From the NCBI RefSeq assembly GCF_003352045.1, contig NZ_CP025815.1, forward strand, positions 2,666,001 to 2,730,000: 64,000 bases of DNA. Reading direction: 5' to 3'. A program made the translations under genes and the position numbers. The notes beneath the pieces were generated by a model. That model was not told the origin of the DNA. It made no database searches and saw only the letters and a list, made by a program, of their open reading frames with translations. Below are positions 8,972 through 18,131 of this stretch, piece after piece (the stretch's first letter is position 1; every line of letters starts with the position of its first letter). This stretch comes from Sulfitobacter sp. JL08 (GTDB lineage Bacteria; Pseudomonadota; Alphaproteobacteria; Rhodobacterales; Rhodobacteraceae).

Positions 8972-10336
8972 ATGGCAAAAACCAAAACCTTTTCCTGCAC
9001 GGCCTGTGGCGCGGTATCCAACAAATGGTCGGGGCGCTGTGACGGGTGTGGCGACTGGAACACCATCGTCGAAGACACGCCACTTTCCGCCGGCCCTGCC
9101 AGCAAATCGCTGGGCGCGCGCCGCGGCTCGGCGATGAAGCTGACAGACCTCGCCAGTCAGGAAACACCACCACCGCGCACCACCAGCGGAATGGATGAAC
9201 TGGACCGGGTGTTGGGCGGCGGGCTTGTCCCATCCTCGGCCATTCTTGTCGGTGGTGATCCGGGTATCGGTAAATCCACCCTGTTGTTGCAGGCCGCGGC
9301 AAAATTTGCGCAGGCCGGATTGAAAACCATTTATGTGTCCGGCGAAGAGGCCAGCGCACAGGTTCGCATGCGCGCACAGCGTCTGGGTCTGGAAACGGCC
9401 CCCGTCAAACTGGCCACCGAAACCAACCTGCGCGATATCCTGACCACACTGGAAGCCGAACGCCCGCAACTGGCCATCATCGATTCAATCCAGACCATGT
9501 GGGCCGACAATGTCGAAAGCGCGCCGGGGTCGGTCAGTCAGGTACGCGCCGCCGCGCATGAACTGACGAATTTCGCCAAGCGCAAGGGCGTGTCTGTCAT
9601 TCTTGTGGGTCACGTCACCAAGGACGGGCAGATTGCGGGCCCGCGTGTTGTGGAACACATGGTTGATACGGTTCTTTATTTCGAAGGCGAACGGGGCCAC
9701 CAGTTCCGTATCCTGCGCGCCGTCAAAAACCGCTTTGGCCCGGCCGACGAAATCGGTGTTTTTGAAATGACGGGTCTGGGGCTGGCCGAGGTCGCGAACC
9801 CGTCGGCGCTGTTTCTGTCGGAACGTGGCGATCCGTCGCCCGGATCGGTCGTGTTTGCGGGGATCGAAGGCACCCGCCCGATGCTGGTCGAATTGCAGGC
9901 ACTTGTTGCGCCCTCGCCCCATTCACAGGCGCGGCGCACTGTTGTGGGCTGGGATTCCGGGCGACTTGCCATGATCCTGGCGGTGCTCGAAGCGCGCTGC
10001 GGCATTCCGTTCACCGGGCTTGATGTGTACTTGAACGTGGCCGGTGGAATGAAAATTTCCGAACCGGCGGCCGATCTGGCGGTGGCTGCCGCCTTGCTCA
10101 GCGCGCGGGAAGACGCCGCTTTGCCTGCCGAAACCGTTGTTTTTGGTGAAATAAGCCTGTCTGGCGCCCTGCGTCCGGCCCCGCAGACCGAAAACAGGTT
10201 GAAAGAAGCACAAAAACTTGGTTTCACATCAGCCATCACGGCGAGTGGTGGAAAGGCTGGCGGCACAGCGGGCCTTAACGTACAAAAGATAAGTGATCTG
10301 ACCGGCTTTGTCGGTGACATTTTCGGCGCAGGATAG
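8972..10336 (+). CDS. radA: DNA repair protein RadA (Sms)
   Basis: A RecA-like branch-migration ATPase that acts in recombinational repair, 454 residues. A C4 zinc finger is at the N terminus (C9, C12, C23, C26). Walker A is GGDPGIGKST near 94-103, and the family-specific KNRFG motif is at residues 252-256. The C-terminal third is Lon-protease-like (LDVYLNVAGGMKISEPAADLA), without protease activity in this family. There is no obvious ribosome site before the ATG. cvpA follows 26 bp downstream. Confidence 0.97.
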   Translation: MAKTKTFSCTACGAVSNKWSGRCDGCGDWNTIVEDTPLSAGPASKSLGARRGSAMKLTDLASQETPPPRTTSGMDELDRVLGGGLVPSSAILVGGDPGIGKSTLLLQAAAKFAQAGLKTIYVSGEEASAQVRMRAQRLGLETAPVKLATETNLRDILTTLEAERPQLAIIDSIQTMWADNVESAPGSVSQVRAAAHELTNFAKRKGVSVILVGHVTKDGQIAGPRVVEHMVDTVLYFEGERGHQFRILRAVKNRFGPADEIGVFEMTGLGLAEVANPSALFLSERGDPSPGSVVFAGIEGTRPMLVELQALVAPSPHSQARRTVVGWDSGRLAMILAVLEARCGIPFTGLDVYLNVAGGMKISEPAADLAVAAALLSAREDAALPAETVVFGEISLSGALRPAPQTENRLKEAQKLGFTSAITASGGKAGGTAGLNVQKISDLTGFVGDIFGAG

Positions 10337-10362
10337 CGTCACGGGACGAAAAAGGGACAGGC

Positions 10363-10923
10363 ATGGAAGGTTTCACGCTCATCGATGGCGCCGTTGCGGT
10401 GATTATCGTGCTTTCGGCACTGCTGGCCTACGGGCGTGGTCTGGTCCGAGAGCTTCTGGCGATTGCGGGATGGGTCGGCGCGGCCTTTCTGGCGTTTATC
10501 TTCGCACCGCAAGTAGAACCGCTTGTTCGTGAAATACCGGTTCTGGGGGATTTCATCGCCGGCAGTTGCGAACTTTCAATCATCGCGGCCTTTGCCGCCG
10601 TGTTTGCCGTGGCGCTGATCGTTGTATCCCTGTTCACGCCCCTGTTTTCATCCGCAGTCCAGCGCTCTGCGCTTGGCGGCGTTGATCAGGGGCTTGGGTT
10701 CCTGTTCGGTGTGGCACGTGGCGTCCTGCTGGTTGCAATTGCGTTTTTCGTCTATGGCACGGTCGTGACCGGCCAGGATTTTGCCATGGTCGATGACAGC
10801 CGTTCGGCGCAGGTGTTCAGCACGGTCAGCGGCCAGATCGAAGAGCGTAATCCCGAACAGGCGCTTGGCTGGATCACCCAGCAATACGAACAGCTGGTCG
10901 GCAACTGCGGCGCATCGCAATAA
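10363..10923 (+). CDS. cvpA: CvpA family membrane protein
   Basis: A 186-residue inner-membrane protein with four hydrophobic segments (about 5-25, 28-48, 65-88 and 108-130) and a soluble C terminus. FTLIDGAVAVIIVLSALLAYGRG at the N terminus is the usual CvpA (colicin V production) start. The family is widespread, its biochemical role is unsettled, and in E. coli it affects purF-region and envelope phenotypes. Here purF is nearby (1 kb downstream), separated by a Hint-domain gene. AAGGGACAGG precedes the ATG. Confidence 0.88.
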   Translation: MEGFTLIDGAVAVIIVLSALLAYGRGLVRELLAIAGWVGAAFLAFIFAPQVEPLVREIPVLGDFIAGSCELSIIAAFAAVFAVALIVVSLFTPLFSSAVQRSALGGVDQGLGFLFGVARGVLLVAIAFFVYGTVVTGQDFAMVDDSRSAQVFSTVSGQIEERNPEQALGWITQQYEQLVGNCGASQ

Positions 10924-11208
10924 TTTTGAGCGCCGGAAGACCCGCCCGTCACAGAACCTGCGCTTAGGTCACACCGATAGAATCGCCATCCTGTAAACGC
11001 GCCTTCAGGGGTGTGATAGCTGCCTCGTGGTTAACAGATTATGACTGCGCGTTCTCTTATCCATCCAAATCAGCGCTGGCGTTACCGATTGATCGGTCTG
11101 ACGAAAAAGCTCTGTGATTAAGCCGCAATAAGGTCGAAGAATCGGCAGATTTGGGCAGGCCAATTGGGGGCAGACAACCTGCAAACCCAAAGCCAAAGGA
11201 CACTTCCC
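10924..11208. other. Intergenic region between cvpA and the Hint-domain gene
   Basis: This 285-bp stretch has no frame I can support. It holds the palindrome listed at 11084-11097, and an AAAGGA ribosome site at its right end (about 11194-11199) for the ATG at 11209. I see no terminator after cvpA. Confidence 0.5.
11084..11097. promoter_or_regulatory. Palindrome CCGAT-N2-ATCGG upstream of Hint gene 1
   Basis: ACCGAT TG ATCGGT is a perfect palindrome with 6-base arms, 112 bases before the ATG at 11209. The same CCGAT-N2-ATCGG pattern occurs at 24728-24739 before the other Hint-domain gene. This suggests a shared operator for a dimeric regulator, by inference only. Confidence 0.4.
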
Positions 11209-11285
11209 ATGTTACTCAATCACACTTCTGACTTCGCAAATTTCACCGCAGCCACAACGGGTGCCAAGCCCCTTGTCCCCCCCCC
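11209..11285 (+). other. Out-of-frame 5' segment of Hint gene 1, ending in a run of nine C
   Basis: An ATG at 11209 with a good ribosome site (AAAGGA, 9 bases before) opens the frame MLLNHTSDFANFTAATTGAKPLVP. At 11277-11285 there is a run of nine C. With nine C this frame runs out of the Hint frame and stops at 11382. With eight C it would continue directly into PPLLERVEPIAAMDAG of the downstream Hint frame. So the true start of the gene is probably here, and one extra C separates it from the body. Confidence 0.65.
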
Positions 11286-11827
11286 TTTTGGAACGGGTCG
11301 AACCTATCGCCGCCATGGATGCCGGTACGCGCATCGAAATAGCAAAAGGATGGCGCAGCGCGGGGCAATTGTGCGCCGGTGATCTGGTGCATACACTTGA
11401 TGGCGGTCTTGTTCCCGTGCTCACCGCACGCAGCCGTCAAATGCCACGCTACGCCTGCGATCTTTGGTTTATCCCACAAGGCGCATTGAATAATTGCGAT
11501 GCCGTGCGCATCACTTCCGCCCAATCCCTGTTGATATCGCACAGCATGTGCTACGCGCTGTTTGGCACGCCTGATGTCCTGGTACAGGCGCGCGCCATGG
11601 CCGGATTTCGCGGCATCACATCGGGCGCGGGGCTTGCCGCCACACATCTGGTCGAACTGGCCTTTGAACAGGAAGAGGTGATCTTTGCCCAAAGCGGTAC
11701 ATTGCTGCACTGTCCCGCAGCCAGTGGCAAAAGCGATGGGTTCTTTCGCACTTTGAGCTACGGCGAGGCCCGCGCATTGCTGACACTGATGTCAGGCAAC
11801 CACTATGCACCCGATCTTGCGGCATGA
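11261..11827 (+). CDS. Degenerate Hint_2-domain protein, frame-broken at its 5' end
   Basis: The open frame (188 residues from a GTG without ribosome site) matches the Hint_2 (Hedgehog/intein) family: DAGTRIEIAKGWRSAGQL, GDLVHTLDGGLVPV, LFGTPDVLVQAR and the closing EVIFAQSGTLLH correspond to successive family motifs. The residues expected to catalyse self-splicing are absent: no Cys/Ser before the GT motif, and Gln-Ser where SPxHR is usual. The native start is probably the ATG at 11209, one C out of frame. Function is unknown; it may be decaying, phase-variable, or a sequencing error in the C run. Confidence 0.7.
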   Translation: MPSPLSPPLLERVEPIAAMDAGTRIEIAKGWRSAGQLCAGDLVHTLDGGLVPVLTARSRQMPRYACDLWFIPQGALNNCDAVRITSAQSLLISHSMCYALFGTPDVLVQARAMAGFRGITSGAGLAATHLVELAFEQEEVIFAQSGTLLHCPAASGKSDGFFRTLSYGEARALLTLMSGNHYAPDLAA

Positions 11828-11885
11828 CCAAGCCGGCCGATTGCCACCATTGCGTGCGTCCTTGCCCAACATGCAGGCGCACGCA

Positions 11886-11937
11886 AAGGTGAATGTCACC
11901 TTGGGGCACTTATTGTGATCCTTTCGTGACATGCCCC
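11886..11937. promoter_or_regulatory. Inverted repeats upstream of purF
   Basis: AAGGTGA (11886-11892) and TCACCTT (11896-11902) form a perfect 7-bp inverted repeat with a 3-base spacer. Next to it GGGGCA (11903-11908) and TGCCCC (11932-11937) form a looser pair. They lie 30-80 bases before purF and 58 bases or more after the Hint gene. They could be a terminator for the Hint gene or an operator for purF; there is no T tract. Confidence 0.35.
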
Positions 11938-11966
11938 GCGCAAAACAGTAAGACAGACATGCCCCT

Positions 11967-13478
11967 ATGATGGATTCGGAGCTGCCACTCTTGTCTGACG
12001 CCCAACTGCCATTTCATCCATTTGATCCCCATCCCCTTGATGATGACAAATTGCGCGAAGAATGCGGAATTTTCGGCGTTGTCGGGGTCACCGACGCCGC
12101 CAATTTCGTCGCTCTTGGACTGCACGCATTGCAGCATCGCGGACAGGAAGCGGGCGGCATTGTCGTGCACGACGCGGAACAGGGTTTCAATTCGGCGCGC
12201 CGCTTCGGTTATGTGCGCGACAATTTCACATCCGAAACGCTGATGAAAACCCTCCCCGGACCTATCGGGATCGGCCACGTGCGCTATTCCACCGCCGGAT
12301 CGAAAGGCCAGACAGCCATTCGCGACGTGCAGCCCTTTTTCGGGGAATTCGCGATGGGCGGGGCTGCGATTGCCCATAACGGCAATATCACCAACGCCGA
12401 TCTGCTGCGCCGTGAACTGATCGAACGCGGCTCGATTTTTCAAAGCTCGTCAGACAGCGAATGCATCATTCACCTGATGGCGCGCAGTCTGCAACGCAAC
12501 ATTCCCGAACGCATGGAAGATGCATTGCGCCGCGTCGAAGGCGCGTTTTCCGTCGTCGCGATGACCCGCACCAAGCTGATTGGTGTGCGCGATCCGCTGG
12601 GTGTGCGCCCGCTGGTGCTGGGCAAACTGGGGGACGGCTGGGTTCTTAGTTCGGAAACCTGCGCACTGGACATCATCGGCGCCGAATTCATCCGCGAGAT
12701 TGAACCGGGTGAAATGGTGGTCGCGACCGAAGGCAACCCGGTGGAAAGCCATTTTCCGTTCCGCCGACAGAAATCGCGCTTTTGCATCTTTGAACACGTT
12801 TACTTCAGCCGCCCAGATTCCATTCTGGGCGGTCGTTCCGTCTATGAAACCCGCGAGGCGATCGGCCGTGAACTGGCCAAGGAAAACCCGGTTGAGGCCG
12901 ATCTGGTATGCCCGGTGCCCGACAGCGGCACCCCCGCCGCTATCGGATTTAGTCTGGAAAGCGGAATACCTTATGCGATGGGGATCATTCGCAACCAGTA
13001 TATGGGCCGCACCTTTATCGAACCGACGGAACAGATCCGAAATATGGGTGTGCGTCTGAAACTGAACGTGAACCGTGCCCTGATCAAAGGCAAACGGGTT
13101 ATTCTGGTGGATGACAGCGTCGTGCGCGGCACGACAAGCCGCAAGATCAAGGAAATGATTCTGGATGCAGGCGCGAAAGAGGTTCATTTCCGCATTGCGT
13201 CGCCCCCCACCGCATGGCCCTGTTTTTATGGCGTGGACACACCGCAACGCGAAAAACTGCTAGCCGCAACCATGACCGAAGATGAAATGCGTGACCATCT
13301 GGCGGTCGACAGCCTCAAGTTCATTTCACTGGACGGGCTTTATCGCGCGGTTGGCGAAGCCACAGGGCGCGATCCCAAACAGCCGCAATACTGCGATGCC
13401 TGTTTTTCCGGTGAATACCCTGTTAAACCCGCCGACATGATCAACAAGGGGTTTGAATTGAAACCCGCCGCAGAATAA
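11967..13478 (+). CDS. purF: Amidophosphoribosyltransferase
   Basis: It makes phosphoribosylamine from PRPP and glutamine, the first committed step of purine synthesis. The protein has 503 residues with a propeptide; the nucleophile of the glutaminase is C33 in EECGIFG, exposed after processing. HALQHRGQEAGGI and the glutaminase domain fill residues 33-270. The PRPP loop VILVDDSVVRGTT lies near 378-390. Cys residues CPVPDSG and CDACFSGEYP may be part of the Fe-S-type PurF set. Two adjacent ATGs (11967, 11970) are possible starts. Confidence 0.97.
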   Translation: MMDSELPLLSDAQLPFHPFDPHPLDDDKLREECGIFGVVGVTDAANFVALGLHALQHRGQEAGGIVVHDAEQGFNSARRFGYVRDNFTSETLMKTLPGPIGIGHVRYSTAGSKGQTAIRDVQPFFGEFAMGGAAIAHNGNITNADLLRRELIERGSIFQSSSDSECIIHLMARSLQRNIPERMEDALRRVEGAFSVVAMTRTKLIGVRDPLGVRPLVLGKLGDGWVLSSETCALDIIGAEFIREIEPGEMVVATEGNPVESHFPFRRQKSRFCIFEHVYFSRPDSILGGRSVYETREAIGRELAKENPVEADLVCPVPDSGTPAAIGFSLESGIPYAMGIIRNQYMGRTFIEPTEQIRNMGVRLKLNVNRALIKGKRVILVDDSVVRGTTSRKIKEMILDAGAKEVHFRIASPPTAWPCFYGVDTPQREKLLAATMTEDEMRDHLAVDSLKFISLDGLYRAVGEATGRDPKQPQYCDACFSGEYPVKPADMINKGFELKPAAE

Positions 13479-13538
13479 CAGAGCAAAATAACCCAAAACG
13501 TGTTATACGACACCAACCATAAAAAGACCGACACAGGC

Positions 13539-14591
13539 ATGACAAACACCACAGACACAGTTGCGCAGGACGGCGTTCGGACCCCTGCCCCGAAAACAGC
13601 GCGCGAATGGGTGAAAATTCTGGCCCAGTACCGCGATCCGAACCCGGCGCGCTCTGTGTTCGAACTTTGCGTCAGCCTGCTGCCGTTTCTGGCCCTTTGG
13701 GCATTCGCCTGGTGGATCCTGCAATACAGCGTTCTGGCCGCGTTGGTGATTGCGATGCTGAACGGCGCGTTTCTGGTGCGCATCTTCATCATCCAGCATG
13801 ATTGTGGCCATGGCGGCTTTTTCCGCAACCGCCACCTTAGTGACTGGACAGGCCGCGTTCTGGGCGTTCTGACCCTGACACCTTACGACGTGTGGCGTAG
13901 GACCCATTCGCTGCATCACGCCTCGGCGGGAAATCTGTCGCAGCGCGGATTTGGCGATGTCAACACAATGACCGTCGCGGAATACCGCGCCAGCAGCTGG
14001 ATCGGGCGGCTTGGCTATCGCCTCTATCGCAACCCCTTGGTGCTGTTCGGTCTGGGCCCCGCCTATCTGTTCATTATCCAGAACCGTATACCCTATGGCC
14101 TGATGGACAAATGGACCTATTGGGTCAGCGCCATGGGCTCGAACATCGCGATTGCCGCCGTTCTGGGCCTGATCGTCTATTTTGGCGGGTTGCTGCCGCT
14201 GGCCGTCATCTTTGTGCCCACCGTTCTGGTTGCGGCATCGGCGGGCATCTGGCTGTTCTATGTCCAGCACCAGTTTGAAGAAACCCACTGGGATCATGAT
14301 ACAGACTGGCAGTTGCACGATGCAGCCCTTCACGGCAGTTCGCATTATGTGCTGCCAAAGGTGCTGCAATGGTTCAGTGGCAATATCGGGGTTCACCACG
14401 TGCACCATCTTTACAGCCGCATCCCGTTTTACCGCCTGACCGAAGTGTTGCGCGATCACGCCGAACTGGTCGAAGCGCAGCGCCTGACCATCCGCGAGAG
14501 TCTGGCATGCGCCAAACTGCACCTTTGGGACGAAGATCAGCGCAAACTGGTGTCTTTCGGCAGCCTGCGCCCGGTGCGCGTTCAGGCCTGA
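13539..14591 (+). CDS. Fatty acid desaturase, membrane di-iron (Delta12-like)
   Basis: It inserts a double bond in membrane acyl chains. The 350-residue protein has about four membrane segments and the three histidine boxes of the family: HDCGH, HSLHH and HHVHH, with HQFEETHWDHD between boxes two and three. This arrangement resembles DesA/FAD2-type Delta12 (or acyl-lipid) desaturases. The ATG at 13539 is preferred over a GTG 39 bases upstream that would add a polar non-conserved tail. An SDR gene follows after 4 bp, so the two are likely co-transcribed. Confidence 0.86.
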   Translation: MTNTTDTVAQDGVRTPAPKTAREWVKILAQYRDPNPARSVFELCVSLLPFLALWAFAWWILQYSVLAALVIAMLNGAFLVRIFIIQHDCGHGGFFRNRHLSDWTGRVLGVLTLTPYDVWRRTHSLHHASAGNLSQRGFGDVNTMTVAEYRASSWIGRLGYRLYRNPLVLFGLGPAYLFIIQNRIPYGLMDKWTYWVSAMGSNIAIAAVLGLIVYFGGLLPLAVIFVPTVLVAASAGIWLFYVQHQFEETHWDHDTDWQLHDAALHGSSHYVLPKVLQWFSGNIGVHHVHHLYSRIPFYRLTEVLRDHAELVEAQRLTIRESLACAKLHLWDEDQRKLVSFGSLRPVRVQA

Positions 14592-14595
14592 GACC

Positions 14596-15237
14596 ATGAC
14601 CCGACTGGCCCTGATCACTGGCGCTTCGCGCGGTCTTGGTGCGGCTTTGGCCGAAGCGCTGTGCGACAGCTACCATATCGTCGCCGTGGCGCGCACGACC
14701 GGCGCGCTGGAAGAACTTGATGATCGCATTCAGGTCAAAGGCGGTCAGGCGACCCTGGCCCCGATGGACATCACCAACACCGATGCAATGGCAACGCTGT
14801 GTCGTGGAATCTATGATCGCTGGGGCCATCTTGATCTGTGGGTTCACACGGCTGTCCACACCGCCCCTTTGACCCCCGCATCACATCTGGATGCCAAGGA
14901 CTGGGCAAAATCGGTGGCCAGCAATGTCACGGCAACCGGCACGCTGATCCCGTTTATTGCACCGCTATTGGGGGACACTGGCACAGCCCTGTTTCTGGAT
15001 GATCCGACAACAGCGGGAAGAAAATTCTTTGGCGCTTACGGGGCAAGCAAAGCCGCGCAAATCGCATTGGCGCGCAGCTGGCAGGCGGAAACGGCCAAAA
15101 CCGGGCCACGTGTTCTGATCGAAACGCCTGCGCCCATGCCCACGGCCTTGCGGGCGCGGTTTTTCCCCGGCGAAGATCGCAGTGCCCTTAGTCCGGCAGA
15201 CATCGAAGCCGCCGCTTTGGTCAAGAAACTGCACTGA
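14596..15237 (+). CDS. Short-chain dehydrogenase/reductase
   Basis: A 213-residue SDR, on the short side. The cofactor motif TGASRGLG is at residues 8-15 and the catalytic pair YGASK (YxxxK) is present near 154-158. The usual Ser about 13 residues before the Tyr is replaced by an Asp-Asp-Pro-Thr-Thr stretch, so activity is uncertain. NVTATGTL stands where NVxG is normally found. It follows the desaturase by 4 bp, which suggests a lipid-related role, but the substrate is unknown. Confidence 0.8.
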   Translation: MTRLALITGASRGLGAALAEALCDSYHIVAVARTTGALEELDDRIQVKGGQATLAPMDITNTDAMATLCRGIYDRWGHLDLWVHTAVHTAPLTPASHLDAKDWAKSVASNVTATGTLIPFIAPLLGDTGTALFLDDPTTAGRKFFGAYGASKAAQIALARSWQAETAKTGPRVLIETPAPMPTALRARFFPGEDRSALSPADIEAAALVKKLH

Positions 15238-15240
15238 ACG

Positions 15241-15259
15241 TTCTTTTTGCCAAAAATAC
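15241..15259 (-). repeat. Remnant of the Roseobacter-type intergenic repeat, copy 3
   Basis: Read on the minus strand this is GTATTTTTGGCAAAAAGAA, the tail expected after a GCCTCCGGCGGGA stem; the stem itself is not recognisable here. It lies 3 bases after the SDR stop. The rest of the 180-bp gap before surE shows nothing else. Confidence 0.4.
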
Positions 15260-15417
15260 GGACGACGACGCGCCGTGGCAAATGCTGACAATTGTGGGGT
15301 TCGCGCAACCTGATCCACCAACATTGCGTCCGCAGACCGCAATCACGCCGTCATTGCTTGCCGCCCCAACGCCGCTGGCCTATTGAGACAACACGCGACT
15401 ATCAAACGGGCGGTATC

Positions 15418-16203
15418 ATGCGCATTCTGATCACCAACGATGACGGCATCAACGCGCCGGGCTTGAAGGTTCTGCACGATATTGCAACCGATCTGGCCGG
15501 CTCTTCGGGTGAGGTCTGGACTGTCGCGCCCGCGTTTGAACAATCGGGTGTCGCGCATTGTATTTCCTATACCCATCCCATGCTGATCGCGGAAATGGGC
15601 CCGCGCCGCTTCGCCGCCGAAGGATCGCCGGCAGATTGTGTGCTGGCCGGTTTACACGACGTGATGAACGGCACCCCCCCTGATCTTGTGTTGTCCGGCG
15701 TGAACCGCGGCAACAATTCTGCCGAAAACACATTGTACTCCGGTACGATCGGCGGCGCGCTCGAGGCAGCATTGCAAGGTATTCCGGCCATCGCGCTGTC
15801 GCAGTATTACGGCCCGCGCAACAACACGACAAGCAACCCGTTCGAAGCGGCCGCCGTTCACGGGGCTGGCCTCGTGCGGCGTATTCTGGCCGCCTGCCCT
15901 GAAACCGGCAGTGACTATCGCCTGTTTTACAACGTCAATTTCCCGCCCGTGCCGGCGGCCGAGGTTTTGGGCACACGCATCGCCGCCCAGGGCTACCGCC
16001 GCGGCACAAGCTTTTCGACCGAACCCCACAGTTCACCGTCCGGCAAACGGTTCCTCTGGATAAAGGGCGGCAACCAGCATATCCCGACCCTGCCCGGAAC
16101 AGATGCCGCCGTGAACCTGGAAGGATACATTTCTGTCACCCCGATGCGGGCAGACCTGACGGCACATGACGCGCTGGACGCCCTGAAAGACATCAATGAC
16201 TGA
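15418..16203 (+). CDS. surE: 5'/3'-nucleotidase SurE
   Basis: A metal-dependent survival-protein phosphatase acting on nucleoside monophosphates, 261 residues. The start ATG at 15418 gives the canonical [15 protein letters not shown], with the metal ligands D8 and D9. [10 protein letters not shown] and the [17 protein letters not shown] block (Asn ligand and substrate loop) follow. A longer upstream extension is non-conserved and was discarded. The last 8 bases overlap pcm; surE-pcm-nlpD is a classic stationary-phase cluster. Confidence 0.96.
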   Translation: MRILITNDDGINAPGLKVLHDIATDLAGSSGEVWTVAPAFEQSGVAHCISYTHPMLIAEMGPRRFAAEGSPADCVLAGLHDVMNGTPPDLVLSGVNRGNNSAENTLYSGTIGGALEAALQGIPAIALSQYYGPRNNTTSNPFEAAAVHGAGLVRRILAACPETGSDYRLFYNVNFPPVPAAEVLGTRIAAQGYRRGTSFSTEPHSSPSGKRFLWIKGGNQHIPTLPGTDAAVNLEGYISVTPMRADLTAHDALDALKDIND

Positions 16204-16849
16204 CGCAGACGATCCAGCCACACGCAAGATGCAGTTTCTTTTTGCGCTGCGATCCAAAGGTGTCACAGATGCGCGGGTTCTGGGCGCGATGGAAGAGATC
16301 GACCGCGGCCCGTTCATTCGCGGTATTTTTTCGGAACGCGCATACGAAGACATGCCCCTGCCCATCGCGTGTGGTCAGACGATCAGCCAACCCTCTGTCG
16401 TCGGGCTTATGTCACAGGCTTTGCAGGTCAGTGCGCGCGACAAGGTACTCGAGGTGGGAACAGGATCGGGCTATCAGGCCGCCATTCTCAGCAAACTGGC
16501 GCGGCGGGTGTATACCGTCGATCGCCACAGCCGGCTGGTCCGCGAGGCGCGCGAAATTTTCGATGCACTCAACCTGACCAATATCACCGCCTTTACCGCC
16601 GACGGGTCGTATGGCCTGCCCGATCAGGCACCGTTTGACCGGATTATTGTAACGGCTGCCGCCGAAGACCCGCCCGGCCCGTTGCTGGCCCAGCTTAAAA
16701 TCGGCGGCATCATGGTTGTTCCGGTGGGGCAATCGGACACCGTGCAAAGCCTGATCAGGGTGCGCCGGACCGAAACAGGCTATGAATATGACGAATTGCG
16801 CCCGGTGCGCTTTGTTCCTTTGCTTGAGGGACTCGGCAAAGACGGATAA
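16196..16849 (+). CDS. pcm: Protein-L-isoaspartate O-methyltransferase
   Basis: It repairs isoaspartyl damage in ageing proteins using S-adenosylmethionine, 217 residues. The family signature [16 protein letters not shown] is followed by the SAM site [13 protein letters not shown] (near 85-97), YTVDRH and the catalytic-region [23 protein letters not shown]. The start overlaps surE by 8 bases, so translation is probably coupled. nlpD follows 67 bp downstream. Confidence 0.95.
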   Translation: MTDADDPATRKMQFLFALRSKGVTDARVLGAMEEIDRGPFIRGIFSERAYEDMPLPIACGQTISQPSVVGLMSQALQVSARDKVLEVGTGSGYQAAILSKLARRVYTVDRHSRLVREAREIFDALNLTNITAFTADGSYGLPDQAPFDRIIVTAAAEDPPGPLLAQLKIGGIMVVPVGQSDTVQSLIRVRRTETGYEYDELRPVRFVPLLEGLGKDG

Positions 16850-16916
16850 GGTGTCCTTGTAATAAGTTCGCAAACCCAAGCCTTGACCCAACAAAAGGCC
16901 GGATGAGGATATCGAG

Positions 16917-18119
16917 ATGACACACCTGCTACCGTATGCACGGTCTGCTGCGCCACAGCGCGCGCACGGATTTCGGATGATCATGGGATGCAGCGCACTG
17001 GCGTTGCTGACGGCTTGCAGCCAACCGCTCGATTTTGATCTGCGCGGCGCCGGGGGCGGATTTACCACCGCAACTGCTGCCCAGAACGCGACCGCAATGC
17101 GCCCCGCCCCGGATGATCGCGGCATTATCTCTTATCCCAATTATCAGGTGGCGGTTGCCAAGAACGGCGATACGCTGACCACGCTGGCCACGCGTATCGG
17201 TGTCGATGCCACCCAGCTGGGAAAATACAACGGCATTGATCCGGGTGTGCCGTTGCGCGCCGGTGAAATCATCGCGCTGCCCACGCGGGTGGCGGAACCA
17301 ACCGCCGCAACGGGCGCTGTCGATATTTCCGCGATCGCAGGTGGGGCCATCGACAATGCGCAACCCTCCAGTGTGCAAACCCAGACGCTGGCCCCTGCAA
17401 ACACTGCCGCGCCGCAGGCTGCGGCCACCACCGACAAGGAACCTGTGCGCCACAAGGTACAGCGCGGTGAAACCGCCTATACGATTGCGCGCCTTTACGA
17501 TGTACCGGTTCAAAGCCTCGGCGAATGGAACGGGCTGGACAGCGATTTTGCCGTGCGGGAAGGACAGTATTTGCTGATCCCCGTCGCGCGTCAGGCCCCG
17601 CCCAGACAGACCGCTGCGGCGGTTCCGCCGCCCGGTGCCGGATCGCCGACACCGACGCCGCCCAGTTCCACGAAACCGCTGCCCGCCGAAAGCCCCGCGC
17701 CCGCCGCCGCAGCAGCACCAGCAGCGGCCCCCAAAGTCGATGTTGGCGAACCCACCAGCGCCACGGCAAAAGCGGCTATGGCCTTTCCGGTTCAGGGCAG
17801 CATCATTCGCGAATACGCCAAGGGCAAGAATGACGGGATCGACATTTCAGGCACCGCCGGCGGCCCCGTCAAAGCCGCGGCCAACGGAACTGTGGCCGCG
17901 ATCACATCCGATGCAAATCAGGTACCGATCATCGTGGTGCGCCACCCTGACAATCTGCTGACGGTCTATGCCAACATTACCGATATTGCCGTCAAGAAGG
18001 GCGACAGCGTCACGCGCGGTCAATCCATGGCAAAGCTGCGCGCCGGCAAAGATGCCTATGTCCACTTTGAAGTGCGCAAGGGTTTTGACAGCGTCGATCC
18101 GATCCCATACCTGCAATAA
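16917..18119 (+). CDS. nlpD: LysM and degenerate M23 (LytM) lipoprotein, NlpD-like
   Basis: An envelope lipoprotein that probably activates cell-wall amidases during division, 400 residues. The lipobox LLTAC gives lipid-modified C34. Two LysM repeats (about 80-125 and 180-222) bind peptidoglycan, a Pro/Ala-rich linker follows (225-280), and the C terminus is a LytM domain (about 290-400). The catalytic His of HxxxD is missing (KNDGIDIS) and HxH is replaced by YVHFEV, so it should not cut peptidoglycan itself, as in EnvC/NlpD activators. GAGG precedes the ATG. The next gene (convergent) ends only 12 bp away. Confidence 0.9.
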   Translation: MTHLLPYARSAAPQRAHGFRMIMGCSALALLTACSQPLDFDLRGAGGGFTTATAAQNATAMRPAPDDRGIISYPNYQVAVAKNGDTLTTLATRIGVDATQLGKYNGIDPGVPLRAGEIIALPTRVAEPTAATGAVDISAIAGGAIDNAQPSSVQTQTLAPANTAAPQAAATTDKEPVRHKVQRGETAYTIARLYDVPVQSLGEWNGLDSDFAVREGQYLLIPVARQAPPRQTAAAVPPPGAGSPTPTPPSSTKPLPAESPAPAAAAAPAAAPKVDVGEPTSATAKAAMAFPVQGSIIREYAKGKNDGIDISGTAGGPVKAAANGTVAAITSDANQVPIIVVRHPDNLLTVYANITDIAVKKGDSVTRGQSMAKLRAGKDAYVHFEVRKGFDSVDPIPYLQ

Positions 18120-18131
18120 AGCATTTGCTGC

